A DNA stretch of 64,000 nucleotides from Saprospiraceae bacterium (GCA_029212405.1 JARGNR010000027.1:1-64000); one strand, 5' to 3'. Shown: positions 42,768 to 53,499, counted from the stretch's first letter. Notes: generated by a model not told the origin, from the sequence alone. Numbers and translations: made by a program.

Positions 42768-45164
42768 TTAAAATGGATAGTTTACCGCTACTTGAAAGTT
42801 ACCGAATTTTTGTTCTTTTATTTCATCCCAATTGTACCAATACCGCGTGGTTTCGCCAAACGGAAATGGATTCCTCAGCTTATATCCAAAATCAAATCGA
42901 ATATTGAAATAGGTAAAATCAAATCTAAACCCATATCCGGCACTCACGGCAATTTCATCAAGAAATGTAGAAGACAGTTTAGCTCCTGGTCGATCTGTAT
43001 TGTCCTTGAGTGTCCACACATTTCCTGCATCTAAAAACAAACCTCCTTCCAATACATACACAATATCAAATCTATATTCGAGGTTTACTTCCAATTTAAA
43101 ATCACCCGTTTGAAAAAAGGTTTGATTTTCGATCGGATTCAATAGTAAATCAGAATAAGCTCCTGGACCTAATTCTTTTTGATCCCAACCTCTCATACTA
43201 TTCGGTCCACCAACACTAAACTGCTTAAAAAATGGAGCGGCATCACTTCCTCCAAAAGGAATAATAATACCTGCATAAGCTCGAGCTGCAAAAGAGTGCT
43301 TATCTGAGAAAAACTCATAAAATCTAGGATCGATTTCAAATCTAAAATACTTAGCAAACTCAATATTATTATTTAAGGTCCACTCTGTGTTTGATCCAGA
43401 AATGGTATTGTATAATTTATTGGTCAAATATTTTTCAATTCCACTCCATTCAAAATTCGCAATAAATGTATAACTGTTGCCTGCTGCGTTAACTGGTTTT
43501 GTATAGATATATGTAATATCTCTAAAAAATACACCTGTCAATAAATTATCATCAAAACTTCGCAGTAGGAGAGGGTTGTCCTTAATCTGATCAAAGAAAG
43601 TCGGTGACAGTTCATAATCATTATACTCTAAACCCAATTGCCGTATAATAAATCGAGATGTTGAATTTGGTTTAAAATTATGGGTATAAGCTGCATTGAC
43701 AGCCGATCTGCTAAAATTATCAATGAGGTCTGCAAATGTAAATCCAGCACTAATGGTGGTGGTAGTATTCTCTTTGAATTGTTGAAAAGTATCATCATTA
43801 ATAATTCCCAATATATTGATCAATGGTCTTTTCTCTAAAAGATTCCGCTGTCTAGGTATCTGCAATGCTGCATTCACACCAAAGGTACGTGATCGTATAA
43901 ATGAGGTGGCATTGTTGGAATTAAATTGTAATTCTAAACCTACTTGAGAAGACACCGTAAACTGCTCCGCACCTCCAAGGAAGTTTCGATTCTTCATTTG
44001 GTTAGAAAGTGATAATCCCAAGACTCTATTATTTCCATCACTCGATTGACTTATACTGGAAATGAAGAAATCCCATCCAAAATCAGCAACCCACTTTTTT
44101 TGAAAAGGGGTGAGCAAAATATCATAGTTGATAATAGAATCATGTACTTCATCTAATCGTGCACTCATCGTTACAAATCTGTATGTGCCCAATTCCGATA
44201 GTTTTTTTCTAGTTTTTGTTCGAGAATCTCGATTGTAGATGGTTCCTGGTTTTAAAAATATAGCGTTGTCTATCGCTTTAGGTTTCACTAAGAAGTTGGA
44301 GCCTTGTTTGTGGTACTTTACCGTATTAAAAAAAGAATAATCAAGCTTTGAAGTATCTTGATCTCTATGAAAATCGGTATAAATATTAATATTCCCTACG
44401 GTGAATTTTTGGTGAAACGTATCGGGTAGGGGAGGAAGCAATTCCATAAAAATATCTACTCCACTATTATTTAATGAACTATCGCCTTTTATACTTAAAT
44501 AATTGGTGGCAAAATTTGCATAGCCCTTATTTTGAAGTGCTAAAGATAGTCTTGTCAGTTCTAAATCAAATGCAGTAGCATCTATATAATCCCCTTTCTT
44601 TATTAACGCTTCATTATTGATAGACTCGATGGTATTGATTACTTCTGTATCATCTCCAAAATATTCAATGGAGTTTATTTTATATCTATCTTTTGGATCC
44701 ACAATGTATTTCACCTCGGTAGAGTGCTTTTTTCTTTTTTCTTCAACCTCAACCGTAGCATTATAATATCCTTTTTTGTTTACTAGATAATTTCTAATTG
44801 CGTCTGCTGACCTTTTTGTACTTATTGAATCATAAATAGCGGGAGGTTCGGCCATATATTTTAGAAAAAACCTATTGTACCAAGAAGAATCACCTGGTTC
44901 TGTATTTCTATAATACACGTATTCTTTAGGAAGGGTAAAAAATAAGGTTCGGCCGTTAGGTTTTTGTTCAATTAAGTTCTTGAGATTTGTTTTTAACAGG
45001 TACTTCTGATCAATATTAGATTTTGATTCTATTATCACTTTATTTTTCTTGAGGAAGGTCTGATTCTCCTTTAGATACTTAGAAGAATTACAAGCACTAA
45101 AGCTACATAAGTAAACAACAATTAAAATAATGTAAAATCCAGACTTGTTTATTAGTTGGGTCAT
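42768..45164 (-). CDS. tamL: BamA/TamA family outer-membrane lipoprotein TamL
   Basis: A 798-residue Omp85-superfamily protein. The N-terminal segment FYIILIVVYLCSFSAC is a lipoprotein signal with the cysteine at residue 25, the trait that separates Bacteroidota TamL from TamA. POTRA-like repeats follow (YKINSIEYFGDDTEV and similar). The C-terminal 16-strand barrel carries the motif SVGGPNSMRGWDQKELG and ends with an aromatic residue (VAVNYPF), as required for Bam-mediated insertion. It assembles or transports envelope components with TamB, which is not in this window. It is divergent from the RNA methyltransferase gene by 17 bases. Confidence 0.92.
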   Translation of the reverse strand: MTQLINKSGFYIILIVVYLCSFSACNSSKYLKENQTFLKKNKVIIESKSNIDQKYLLKTNLKNLIEQKPNGRTLFFTLPKEYVYYRNTEPGDSSWYNRFFLKYMAEPPAIYDSISTKRSADAIRNYLVNKKGYYNATVEVEEKRKKHSTEVKYIVDPKDRYKINSIEYFGDDTEVINTIESINNEALIKKGDYIDATAFDLELTRLSLALQNKGYANFATNYLSIKGDSSLNNSGVDIFMELLPPLPDTFHQKFTVGNINIYTDFHRDQDTSKLDYSFFNTVKYHKQGSNFLVKPKAIDNAIFLKPGTIYNRDSRTKTRKKLSELGTYRFVTMSARLDEVHDSIINYDILLTPFQKKWVADFGWDFFISSISQSSDGNNRVLGLSLSNQMKNRNFLGGAEQFTVSSQVGLELQFNSNNATSFIRSRTFGVNAALQIPRQRNLLEKRPLINILGIINDDTFQQFKENTTTTISAGFTFADLIDNFSRSAVNAAYTHNFKPNSTSRFIIRQLGLEYNDYELSPTFFDQIKDNPLLLRSFDDNLLTGVFFRDITYIYTKPVNAAGNSYTFIANFEWSGIEKYLTNKLYNTISGSNTEWTLNNNIEFAKYFRFEIDPRFYEFFSDKHSFAARAYAGIIIPFGGSDAAPFFKQFSVGGPNSMRGWDQKELGPGAYSDLLLNPIENQTFFQTGDFKLEVNLEYRFDIVYVLEGGLFLDAGNVWTLKDNTDRPGAKLSSTFLDEIAVSAGYGFRFDFTYFNIRFDFGYKLRNPFPFGETTRYWYNWDEIKEQKFGNFQVAVNYPF

Positions 45165-45181
45165 ACTACCTTTACAAAAAA

Positions 45182-45949
45182 ATGAATGATGTGATTACAC
45201 AAAATCAAATCAAATATATAAAGTCTCTGCATCAAAGTAAATTCAGACAAAAGTATAATAATTTCATTGCTGAAGGTGATAAAATTGCAGAAGAAATATT
45301 ACAAAATAATACATATAAGATCAATGCTGTGTATGCAACGGAACATTGGTTAAATAACAATGACCAATTTGCACGTTTGCACAAAAATATACTGACTGGG
45401 ATTAGTCAAGGAGAGATGAAAAAAATCTCCGCTCTTAAAACGTCATCAAATGTATTATTAGTTCTTGAAAAATTACCTGAAACCATTAATTATACGTTAA
45501 TGAATGAAGGTCATGCGATTTATTTGGATAATGTCCAGGATCCAGGTAATGTGGGTACAATTATTCGGATTGCAGATTGGTTTGGAATAACAACCGTGAT
45601 TCGTAGCAAAGGAAGTGCAGATTTTTATAACCCTAAAGTAATACAAGCCACCATGGGTAGCTTTTTGAATGTACATCTGTTTACAGAAGAGTTTGATCAG
45701 TTGTCATCCATGAATCACCAATCCGTCGGAGCAGCCATGTCAGGTAAAAATGTAATGCAATTTAATTGGCCAACAAAAACATTATTAGTGATGGGAAATG
45801 AAGGCAAGGGAATTCAGGCATCCATACATCATAAACTAGATCATTTCATAACCATTGATGGTAGTTCTAATAGAATAGCAGATTCTCTAAATGTAGGTAT
45901 AGCAACAGGTATTCTATGTGCTCATCTATCAACAAGTGCAACTAAATAG
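45182..45949 (+). CDS. TrmH/SpoU family RNA 2'-O-methyltransferase
   Basis: A 255-residue SPOUT methyltransferase. An N-terminal RNA-binding region (LHQSKFRQKYNNFIAEGDKI) precedes the trefoil-knot domain. Motif 1 is YLDNVQDPGNVGTIIR, motif 2 is LLVMGNEGKGI, and motif 3 is SLNVGIATGILCAH. It binds SAM and methylates a ribose in rRNA or tRNA. The target nucleotide (for example the 23S rRNA site of RlmB) cannot be decided. Confidence 0.93.
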   Translation: MNDVITQNQIKYIKSLHQSKFRQKYNNFIAEGDKIAEEILQNNTYKINAVYATEHWLNNNDQFARLHKNILTGISQGEMKKISALKTSSNVLLVLEKLPETINYTLMNEGHAIYLDNVQDPGNVGTIIRIADWFGITTVIRSKGSADFYNPKVIQATMGSFLNVHLFTEEFDQLSSMNHQSVGAAMSGKNVMQFNWPTKTLLVMGNEGKGIQASIHHKLDHFITIDGSSNRIADSLNVGIATGILCAHLSTSATK

Positions 45950-46008
45950 CAAATCGGTTTATTAATAATTGGGCCTCATATTTATAATAATACAACGCTT
46001 CAAACCAA

Positions 46009-47358
46009 TTAAAAACTATACAAAATACCAATTAAAGTTGCCGAAAGTAATGAGGCCAATGTTCCACCCAAAAGGGCTCTCATGCCGAATTCAGATAATA
46101 ACTTTCTTTTTCCAGGTGCCAGAAAGCCAATTCCTCCTATTTGTATTCCAATTGATGCAAAATTGGCAAATCCACATAACATATAAGTAGCCATGATGAT
46201 ACTTTTCTCATTTACCAAATGCACTGCATTAGTTGTATCTTTTAAGCCAGCCAATTGGATATAACCAATAAATTCGCTCGCAGCCAACTTGATCCCCAGC
46301 AGTTGTCCCATAAGAGCCATATCTTCACTCGCTACACCAATTAACCACATGAGAGGAGCAAATATATAGCCTAGTACAAACTCCAATGATAAACCATCAT
46401 AAGGAGTTCCGTTGGCAATCATGCTATTTAAATCTGTAATATCTCCCACCCATCCTAAAACACCATTGATCATAGCAATGAAGGCTACAAATACCAAAAG
46501 CATTGCTCCTACATTTGCAGCAAGTTTGAGTCCTTCTGTAGTTCCTGTAGAGATTGCATCCAATACGTTTGATCCAATTTTTTCAGAACTAACATGTACA
46601 TCAGTATCAATCTCCTCAGTTTGCGGAAAAAGCATCTTAGAAATAACAATTGCCCCTGGAGCAGCCATCACAGATGCAGCCAATAAGTGTCTCGCAAATT
46701 CCAATCGCTTTACAGGATCATCGCCACCCAGAAATCCTATATAGGCAGCTAAAACACCCCCCGCAACAGTTGCCATTCCTCCAACCATAACCAATAAGAT
46801 TTCAGATTTAGTCATTTTTTCCAAATACGGCTTAATCATCAATGGCGCCTCCGTTTGTCCTAGAAATATATTTCCAGCTACACTCAAACTTTCAGCTCCA
46901 GAAATCTTTAATAATTTGGTTAGAAATCGCGCCAGCAGACTTACTACTTTTTGGATAATTCCTAAATAAAAAAGAACTGATGTAAGAGCAGAAAAGAATA
47001 TAATTGTAGGCAATACTTGGAAAAGAAAAACATAACCAACAGAATTCACATCCATCAAATGGTCACCCAATAAAAATTTACTCCCTTCTAATGTATAATC
47101 CAAGATCGATGTAAAAAACTTGCCACCTAAATCAAATATGCCACTGATGAAACTCAAATCAATTCGAGTATTTTCATTGATATTAAAACCAATGGCCGAA
47201 CCTTTCAGAATTCCTATCGCAAGTAAAAATTGAGCCAACAACCCATAACCTACAGTTTTCCAGTTAATTGCCTTCCTATTAGGGCTAAAAAAATAGGCTA
47301 TAGCAAGTAAAATTATCATTCCCAATCCACCTCGGGCGATGTCCACAAAAGTATCCAT
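46009..47358 (-). CDS. nupC: Concentrative nucleoside transporter (NupC family)
   Basis: A 449-residue inner-membrane nucleoside/cation symporter. The helices are clear, and the family motifs FLGQTEAPLMIKPYL and LLAASVMAAPGAIVISKML lie at the substrate site, with SFANFASIG-like packing (LCGFANFASIGIQIGG) near the C-terminus. It is divergent from the uridine kinase gene over a 105-base gap. Uptake and phosphorylation of nucleosides are thus encoded back to back. Substrate preference (pyrimidine or purine) is not decidable. Confidence 0.94.
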   Translation of the reverse strand: MDTFVDIARGGLGMIILLAIAYFFSPNRKAINWKTVGYGLLAQFLLAIGILKGSAIGFNINENTRIDLSFISGIFDLGGKFFTSILDYTLEGSKFLLGDHLMDVNSVGYVFLFQVLPTIIFFSALTSVLFYLGIIQKVVSLLARFLTKLLKISGAESLSVAGNIFLGQTEAPLMIKPYLEKMTKSEILLVMVGGMATVAGGVLAAYIGFLGGDDPVKRLEFARHLLAASVMAAPGAIVISKMLFPQTEEIDTDVHVSSEKIGSNVLDAISTGTTEGLKLAANVGAMLLVFVAFIAMINGVLGWVGDITDLNSMIANGTPYDGLSLEFVLGYIFAPLMWLIGVASEDMALMGQLLGIKLAASEFIGYIQLAGLKDTTNAVHLVNEKSIIMATYMLCGFANFASIGIQIGGIGFLAPGKRKLLSEFGMRALLGGTLASLLSATLIGILYSF

Positions 47359-47463
47359 AAATATTTTTATACATTAAAATGAGCACAACACTCAAGTGAT
47401 TAAAGTCAATATCGTATTATTGCGAAAGTAAAATAGTAATTTTATTCAAACTAGTAACAAATC

Positions 47464-48078
47464 ATGCTAATCATTGGAATTTCAGGAGGGAGTGGATCAG
47501 GAAAAACATCATTTATTCGAGATATAAAATCACGTTTCCCCAATGGTGAAATTACATTGCTTTCGCAAGATGAATACTACCATCCAAGAGAGCAACAATT
47601 TATTGACCATAACGGAATTAAGAATTTTGATTTGCCTACCTCTATTGACCTTGATGCATTTGTGCAGGACATACAAAAATTGAAATCAGGGGAGATTGTA
47701 AAAAGAAAAGAATACACGTTCAATAATGAAAAAGTCGAAGCAAAACTCTTACAATTTAATCCTGCCAAGATTCTTATTGTCGAAGGTTTATTTATCTTTC
47801 ATCATGAAGCTATACGGGCTTTGTTGGATTTCAAAATAATGATTTATGCAAGCAGTGCGATCACTGTTATTCGACGAATTCAAAGAGATCGAATTGAGCG
47901 AAATTATCCACTAGAAGATGTTTTGTATAGATACGAACATCATGTTTTACCTGCTTATGAACAGTATATCGAACCATATATTGATGACGTGGATATTGTA
48001 ATTAACAACAATAAAAATTATAATAAAGCATTGGATATGTTTGTTACTTACCTGGAAGTAAAATCTTCTGATAACTAA
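47464..48078 (+). CDS. udk: Uridine kinase
   Basis: Phosphorylates uridine and cytidine in salvage. P-loop GISGGSGSGKTSF (residues 5-17), substrate and catalytic region LLSQDEYYHP, PTSIDLDAF, VEGLFIFHHE, and the lid arginines RRIQRDRIERN. At 204 residues it is standard length. Its divergent neighbour is a nucleoside transporter, a sensible functional pair. Confidence 0.95.
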   Translation: MLIIGISGGSGSGKTSFIRDIKSRFPNGEITLLSQDEYYHPREQQFIDHNGIKNFDLPTSIDLDAFVQDIQKLKSGEIVKRKEYTFNNEKVEAKLLQFNPAKILIVEGLFIFHHEAIRALLDFKIMIYASSAITVIRRIQRDRIERNYPLEDVLYRYEHHVLPAYEQYIEPYIDDVDIVINNNKNYNKALDMFVTYLEVKSSDN

Positions 48079-48099
48079 TTTTCTGTTTTTACGACTATA

Positions 48100-48864
48100 T
48101 TATCGGATGACCTGCCTTTGTAAGTACGGGTATTCTACTTTACTTAAAAATAATCCTTGTGGGTATCCTTTTTTCTGATATTTCCAATGAAAATCGCTTT
48201 GAGAAGATAGGGTAGAGTCAAATTCTTCTACACTCAGTTTATGTGTGCCAACATCTATCAATCTGGCTACAATATATCGGATCATACCTCTTAAGAAGCG
48301 ATCAGCTTTAATGGTTATTTTGTACCCAGAAGTATTTGCCGATTGACTCAATTTGATATTGTAAATCTCACATAAGGTGTGTTTATATAGATCTGGATTT
48401 TTACAAAGCGACCTAAAGTCTTTGGTTCGTCTAATAATTTCAATTGCCGCTTCAATTCTATCCATATCTAATGCATCTACATTATAATAGGCACTCAGTT
48501 CAGATTTTGATGCAATTTTAGCTGTGTGGAAGAAATACTCATACGTTCTGAATTGAACATCGTATTGGGCATGTGCATCACTATGTACAGGAATCAATTC
48601 GAATATGGATATATCCGGAGGAAGGATTCGATTTATTCGCTCAACAAAATTATAATCAATCACTTTAGAAATATCAATATGAGCAAAATATTGAAATGCA
48701 TGGACACCTGAGTCGGTCCGACCACATCCATGAATATAATTTTTTTGCCCCAACATCTTTGAAATAGAATCCTCAATAATTTGCTGTATAGAAATTGCAT
48801 TTGTTTGCCGTTGCCATCCACAGTAATGTTTGCCTTGATAGGAAAGATGTAAGAAATATCGCAT
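48100..48864 (-). CDS. truA: tRNA pseudouridine(38-40) synthase
   Basis: Isomerises uridines 38-40 in the tRNA anticodon stem. The catalytic aspartate lies in GCGRTDSGVHAFQ (about residues 46-58). LSYQGKHYCGWQRQ near the N-terminus and the later RFLRGMIRYIVARLIDVG complete the fold. At 254 residues it is normal length. It is convergent with udk (21-base gap). The 234 bases upstream, to 49098, hold nothing I can identify. Confidence 0.96.
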   Translation of the reverse strand: MRYFLHLSYQGKHYCGWQRQTNAISIQQIIEDSISKMLGQKNYIHGCGRTDSGVHAFQYFAHIDISKVIDYNFVERINRILPPDISIFELIPVHSDAHAQYDVQFRTYEYFFHTAKIASKSELSAYYNVDALDMDRIEAAIEIIRRTKDFRSLCKNPDLYKHTLCEIYNIKLSQSANTSGYKITIKADRFLRGMIRYIVARLIDVGTHKLSVEEFDSTLSSQSDFHWKYQKKGYPQGLFLSKVEYPYLQRQVIR

Positions 48865-49098
48865 GTCTAAATTGAATAGATTGTAATGTAGAACGAATTA
48901 CTTAGTGGAAGAAATTAAAAGTAAAAATTGTTTTTAAACTATATAAAGGGATGCGCAAAAATAGATGAAGAAGTTGCGTTATCACTTTGCCTAGGGTACA
49001 GGTTAATTCTCTACATTGGACTATTCCTAAATTCCTATTTAACATAATATTAATTATAGGAATAAAATACATTTCTTATACCATTATCTATCAACAAC

Positions 49099-49677
49099 TT
49101 ACATTCTATAAGATTCTACCTCATTAATAAGATCTGGAAAAAAAGAAAGAAAGCCTTCATTAATTTCTTTAAAGTTTCTTTCTAGATCAGTGAACGCCGT
49201 TTCAAAATTGGACTGAAATTTTGCTCTTCTACCAATTCTGCGAAATGTTTTTTCAATTCCTTCTTGCTTTCCATACTGCAACAAAAAATCATCGGCTATC
49301 ATTCTACTGCTTATCTCTTGCAAATGGATTGGAAATTCATCAGAATACTCATTTAGGCACACATATATTTCATCCGCAAAATCTCTCATGGATATACTGG
49401 AAAATTGCTCCCAGTTTTTTGTGAGAATAAAATCATAAAAAACATCGATCACAACTGGCGCATATTTTTTATGTCGTTCACGTAAAATTCTGGTACTCTT
49501 TAAAACCTCAGGATGTTGATCTGTATACGTATCAATATGACGATGCAGCATAATACCTCGAACGACTTCATCAGAAAAAAGAACTAAATCTCGATTTCGA
49601 ATAAAATCCGCTACATAATTACCCACTGTCAATTCTTTATTACCGTGTGTAAGAAACATGTGGGCTAAAAAATTCAT
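49099..49677 (-). CDS. acpH: Acyl carrier protein phosphodiesterase
   Basis: A DUF479/AcpH protein that removes the 4'-phosphopantetheine arm from acyl carrier protein. It starts MNFLAHMFLTHGN and shows the HD-type metal residues in LHRHIDTYTDQHP and DVFYDFIL. The length, 192 residues, is typical. It lies 31 bases downstream of smc and is probably expressed with it. Confidence 0.93.
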   Translation of the reverse strand: MNFLAHMFLTHGNKELTVGNYVADFIRNRDLVLFSDEVVRGIMLHRHIDTYTDQHPEVLKSTRILRERHKKYAPVVIDVFYDFILTKNWEQFSSISMRDFADEIYVCLNEYSDEFPIHLQEISSRMIADDFLLQYGKQEGIEKTFRRIGRRAKFQSNFETAFTDLERNFKEINEGFLSFFPDLINEVESYRM

Positions 49678-49708
49678 CTAACTTTTTTTGAAACAAATTT
49701 AGACCAGA

Positions 49709-52700
49709 TCATTTTATTGTTTGTAATTCATCTGCACCTTTAAAATTTCTAAAATCTACAGGCGTAACCGAAGAAACTCCCTGTTCTTGCATATATACTC
49801 CATATAGAATATCCACCGCTGACATCGTCGATTTATTATGCGTAACAATAATGAATTGCGATTTCTTTGAAAACTTTTTAATTATCTTATTGAACTTTTG
49901 AATATTGGCATCATCTAACGGAGCATCTACCTCATCAAAAATACAGAAAGGTGCAGGTTTCAGTAGATATAATGCAAACAATAAAGCGGTGGCTGTCAAT
50001 GTTTTTTCACCTCCAGATAATTGGCTCAATGACTTTGGTTTCTTTCCTTTTGGTTTAGCAATTATTTCTATCGGTGAATCAAGCGGATTATCTGGATCTA
50101 CTAATATCAAATTACAGTTATCTTCCTCAGAAAATAAACTTCTAAATACATCGATAAAATTCGTACGTACTTCATCAAAAGCCTTGAGAAACATCTCTTT
50201 TGCAGTAGATTCAATCTCTTTTATCGTCTCCAATAGAGAATCTTTTGCTTCTAATATATCAGCCCTTTGTTTTGAGATATTTTCAAACCTATCGTGCATT
50301 TCATTGTATGCTTCTACAGCCATTGGATTCACATCACCATAATTTCCAAGTCTAGACTTCAGTCGCTCCACTTTTTCTTCCAACTCCAATTCAGTCATGG
50401 ACATTTCTTTCAACTCCTCATTGATAATGTCGTTTATTGAAATGCCAAATTCTATTTTTAATCGCTCCCCTACAGAACTGATCTTGAATTTCACATCCGT
50501 ATAGTTATCTCTGATTTGCTGAACTTTAAGCTGAATTTGATTTTGGTTTCTCGTAATTTTACGAATTTCATCCTCAATCTCAGTGATTGAATTTCTTGCC
50601 TTGTAATACGATTGTTCCGCATCACTTAATTGATCTTCATTTTTCTTTTTAGTCTGATACAAATGAATCAAGGAATTCTCAATCGTTTTAATTTGCTTGA
50701 TAATATCTTCCACACTCTCCAATTCGTCTCTTCTACGTATCTTATCTTGCTTTAACCTCCGCTCAAGATCATGCATTCTACTCAACTTAAAATCAAGGTC
50801 TTTTGATAAATTACTTACCAAATTTTGTTGTTGAATACTTCCAATATTAGCTTCATTGTATTTCTGACTAGCAGATGCCAAAACATTATTCAATTGATCT
50901 AAGTCCGTCTCATTTCCTTTCTTACGTTCCAGTTTATTAATCTCAGACTTGGTGCGCTCTAATTGTTTTGCCAGTGCTTTTGAGTTGGACTTCAATTCAT
51001 CCAATTGCAACTTAGCTGAATCCTCTTTCTCTTTTTGTTCCTTTTTATATTGTTTATAAACGTCAATTCGGGTATTAAATCCAACTTGTTTTCGCTCCAA
51101 TTCCGTCTTCTCCCCTACTATCTTTTTCATTTCTTGGTCTCTGTCCGTCTGTTTCAGAGCTACCAATTGATCCTTAATTGCCTGGGATTTCTCAGCATAT
51201 TTATTCTTTGACTCTTCTAGTCTACTTAAATCCTTAGATAGTTTTTCAAGATTCTTTTTCCGTCCAATTTTTTTCCCTTCAAACAGACCCACTGATCCTC
51301 CACCGATATAATTCTTACCTTTTAGAAACGAACCAGACTTCGCTAAGTAGGTATACTGATCTGGTAACACATTGTAGTCAAAATCGCTGAACGCCCCTTC
51401 ATAGATCAACACGTCTTTCAACAAGAACTTCAATAGATTGTCATACTTGGAATCAACAACTACTTTGGAAAAAGCAGGGATAGTATCCGCTAATGTAAGT
51501 GCTTCAAATTTCTGAACATCAATTTGGTCCAAAAGAAAGAAATTTGCTTTTCCTTTTTGTGAGTTTGCCAATAAATCAATCGCCGTTTTTGCCTCTTCCA
51601 AATTCTCAACTACATAGTAATTCAGATAAGGGCTTAAAAACTGTTCAATTACACCTTTATATCCTTCAGCAACATCTAATAGATCGGATAAGACTGGCAC
51701 ATCTTTTTTCCAATTCGTACTCAAAAACTTTATAGACTCTGGAAACCCTTCATAATTATCGATCATACTTTTCAACAGATCGAACTCATTTTGTTTGCTA
51801 TCAATGGTTCTTGTCACTTTCACCAATTCTAAGCGTACTTCTTCTTGTTTTGCCTCTAAATCTTGAACTTTACTCTTTCTATCTTCTTCTGCCTTTGTTA
51901 ATATCTCTAGTTTCTTTTGTTTGGAATCAATTTCCTTTTGAATTTTCTCTAAGGTTGATTTTGCATCTTTATATTCATTTTTCCTTCCTTCGAGTGACTG
52001 CTCTCCCCTCTTTAGATCTTCTTTAATATTGGTTTCATTATTGGAGATCAACGCCAATTGTTTTTCCAAATCGAATATGGATTTATTCAATTTTTCTCTC
52101 TCCAGCACCTGCGCATCAAAAGCCTGTTTTGCATTTTGATGGTCCCCTTTTATCGCTTCATATTTCTTTTTGAATTTCGCAACATCCTCTAATAATTCAT
52201 CTTTATTCTCCTCCTCCTTCTTTAAGCGCTTTTTTAGAGATTTGACCTCAGAATCAAACCGTTCTAAGTCCAATTTCGTAGCCGCAACAGCAGACTTGAG
52301 CGTTTTCGCATTGGATTCTTTAAACTTTTGCTTTTGCTCCAACAAGCTTTTCTCCGACTCAATCGTACGAATCCGAGTAACCAATTCATTTAATTCTCTT
52401 TGTTTTGCCGATAAGCTTTGTTCTTGCTCTAGATTCCCTTTTTTACCTTTTTCTAATAATGCTTCTTTTTTTCGAATTTCTGCATCCAATCCACTATATA
52501 CGTCTTGCTCACTTTTCAGTGCGGTGCCCAATCTCTTATATTCCTCTTTTAGAGATTGTATGGAGACATGGGCAAATTGAATGGATAATTCTTTGTACTG
52601 CTCCTTAAGGTCTAAATATTTCTTCGCTCTTTTTGCTTGTTTTTCAAGACTTTTAAGGTTGCCTTCTATTTCAAAGAGAAGATCTTCTACCCTATCCAAA

Positions 52701-53260
52701 TCAGCGGTAGTCCCCTTCAGTTTATTAAGCGTTTCACGCTTTCTCTTTTTATATTTAGAAATACCAGCTGCTTGCTCAAACATTCGTCGACGAGCATTTT
52801 CCTTGTCTGATAGGATGTCATCGACCATTCCCAGTGCAATAATTGCATAGGAGTTACTGCCAATCCCTGTATCCATTAACAGAGACATAATATCCTTCAG
52901 TCTGCACGTCACCCCATTAAGCCTATACTCACTTTCTCCACTTCTATATAATATCCTAGAAACAGCTACATTTTGGTACTCAACAGGAAGTATACCTTTA
53001 TTATTTTCGAATGTCAGGGTAACTTGTGCGGTCGAAGCTTCCTTCCTTTTCTTCGTTCCATTGAAGATGATGTCAGACATCTTTTCTAGTCGAAGTTCGC
53101 GTGATTTCTGTTCACCTAAAACCCACCGTATGGCATCCACCACATTGGACTTTCCCGATCCATTTGGACCTACCACTCCAATCACATCATCATTGAAATT
53201 CAAGGATGTTTCATTGGCAAAGCTTTTAAAGCCCTTTACAGTAAGGTTTTTTAATCTCAT
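49709..53260 (-). CDS. smc: Chromosome segregation protein SMC
   Basis: A 1183-residue condensin ATPase that organises and segregates the chromosome. The N-terminal head has the Walker A GPNGSGKSN (residues 31-39) and Q-loop. Two long coiled coils (about 170-505 and 670-1015) flank a hinge (about 510-650, SIKFLSTNWKKDVPVLSD and ENLEEAKTAIDLLA). The C-terminal head has signature LSQLSGGEKTLTA, Walker B FCIFDEVDAPLDD and D-loop. All ATPase elements are intact. ScpA and ScpB are not adjacent. It starts its own unit with a promoter box at 53271. Confidence 0.98.
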   Translation of the reverse strand: MRLKNLTVKGFKSFANETSLNFNDDVIGVVGPNGSGKSNVVDAIRWVLGEQKSRELRLEKMSDIIFNGTKKRKEASTAQVTLTFENNKGILPVEYQNVAVSRILYRSGESEYRLNGVTCRLKDIMSLLMDTGIGSNSYAIIALGMVDDILSDKENARRRMFEQAAGISKYKKRKRETLNKLKGTTADLDRVEDLLFEIEGNLKSLEKQAKRAKKYLDLKEQYKELSIQFAHVSIQSLKEEYKRLGTALKSEQDVYSGLDAEIRKKEALLEKGKKGNLEQEQSLSAKQRELNELVTRIRTIESEKSLLEQKQKFKESNAKTLKSAVAATKLDLERFDSEVKSLKKRLKKEEENKDELLEDVAKFKKKYEAIKGDHQNAKQAFDAQVLEREKLNKSIFDLEKQLALISNNETNIKEDLKRGEQSLEGRKNEYKDAKSTLEKIQKEIDSKQKKLEILTKAEEDRKSKVQDLEAKQEEVRLELVKVTRTIDSKQNEFDLLKSMIDNYEGFPESIKFLSTNWKKDVPVLSDLLDVAEGYKGVIEQFLSPYLNYYVVENLEEAKTAIDLLANSQKGKANFFLLDQIDVQKFEALTLADTIPAFSKVVVDSKYDNLLKFLLKDVLIYEGAFSDFDYNVLPDQYTYLAKSGSFLKGKNYIGGGSVGLFEGKKIGRKKNLEKLSKDLSRLEESKNKYAEKSQAIKDQLVALKQTDRDQEMKKIVGEKTELERKQVGFNTRIDVYKQYKKEQKEKEDSAKLQLDELKSNSKALAKQLERTKSEINKLERKKGNETDLDQLNNVLASASQKYNEANIGSIQQQNLVSNLSKDLDFKLSRMHDLERRLKQDKIRRRDELESVEDIIKQIKTIENSLIHLYQTKKKNEDQLSDAEQSYYKARNSITEIEDEIRKITRNQNQIQLKVQQIRDNYTDVKFKISSVGERLKIEFGISINDIINEELKEMSMTELELEEKVERLKSRLGNYGDVNPMAVEAYNEMHDRFENISKQRADILEAKDSLLETIKEIESTAKEMFLKAFDEVRTNFIDVFRSLFSEEDNCNLILVDPDNPLDSPIEIIAKPKGKKPKSLSQLSGGEKTLTATALLFALYLLKPAPFCIFDEVDAPLDDANIQKFNKIIKKFSKKSQFIIVTHNKSTMSAVDILYGVYMQEQGVSSVTPVDFRNFKGADELQTIK

Positions 53261-53270
53261 ATACGATCGG

Positions 53271-53278
53271 CAAATATA
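53271..53278 (-). promoter_or_regulatory. Bacteroidota -7 box of smc
   Basis: On the minus strand TATATTTG, an exact TAnnTTTG match, ends ten bases before the smc ATG, so the leader is very short. The 239-base gap to the divergent carboxylase gene holds no other feature I recognise. Confidence 0.6.
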
Positions 53279-53499
53279 GGCACATTGAGGCTATAATTTA
53301 CGTAGAAATCAACAAATTAAATGAACTTCAATTTCTCTTTTCTAACCCTGTAATTGTAAGGTTTAAATATGTTAAGAAAATTTTTAATATGATGATCATA
53401 AATTTATTTTTTTGAAAATTTCAACTTTTTTCCTCCTCTTCTGTAACTTAAGATATCTTTATGTTTCTTTTTTATTCATTATTAAAATCACAAAATCGG

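Noticed and set aside
49905-50342. Plus-strand frames within smc (also 52170-52580 and others)
   Set aside because: smc is intact with head, hinge and coiled-coil motifs; the serine-rich opposite frames reflect codon bias of the coiled coil.
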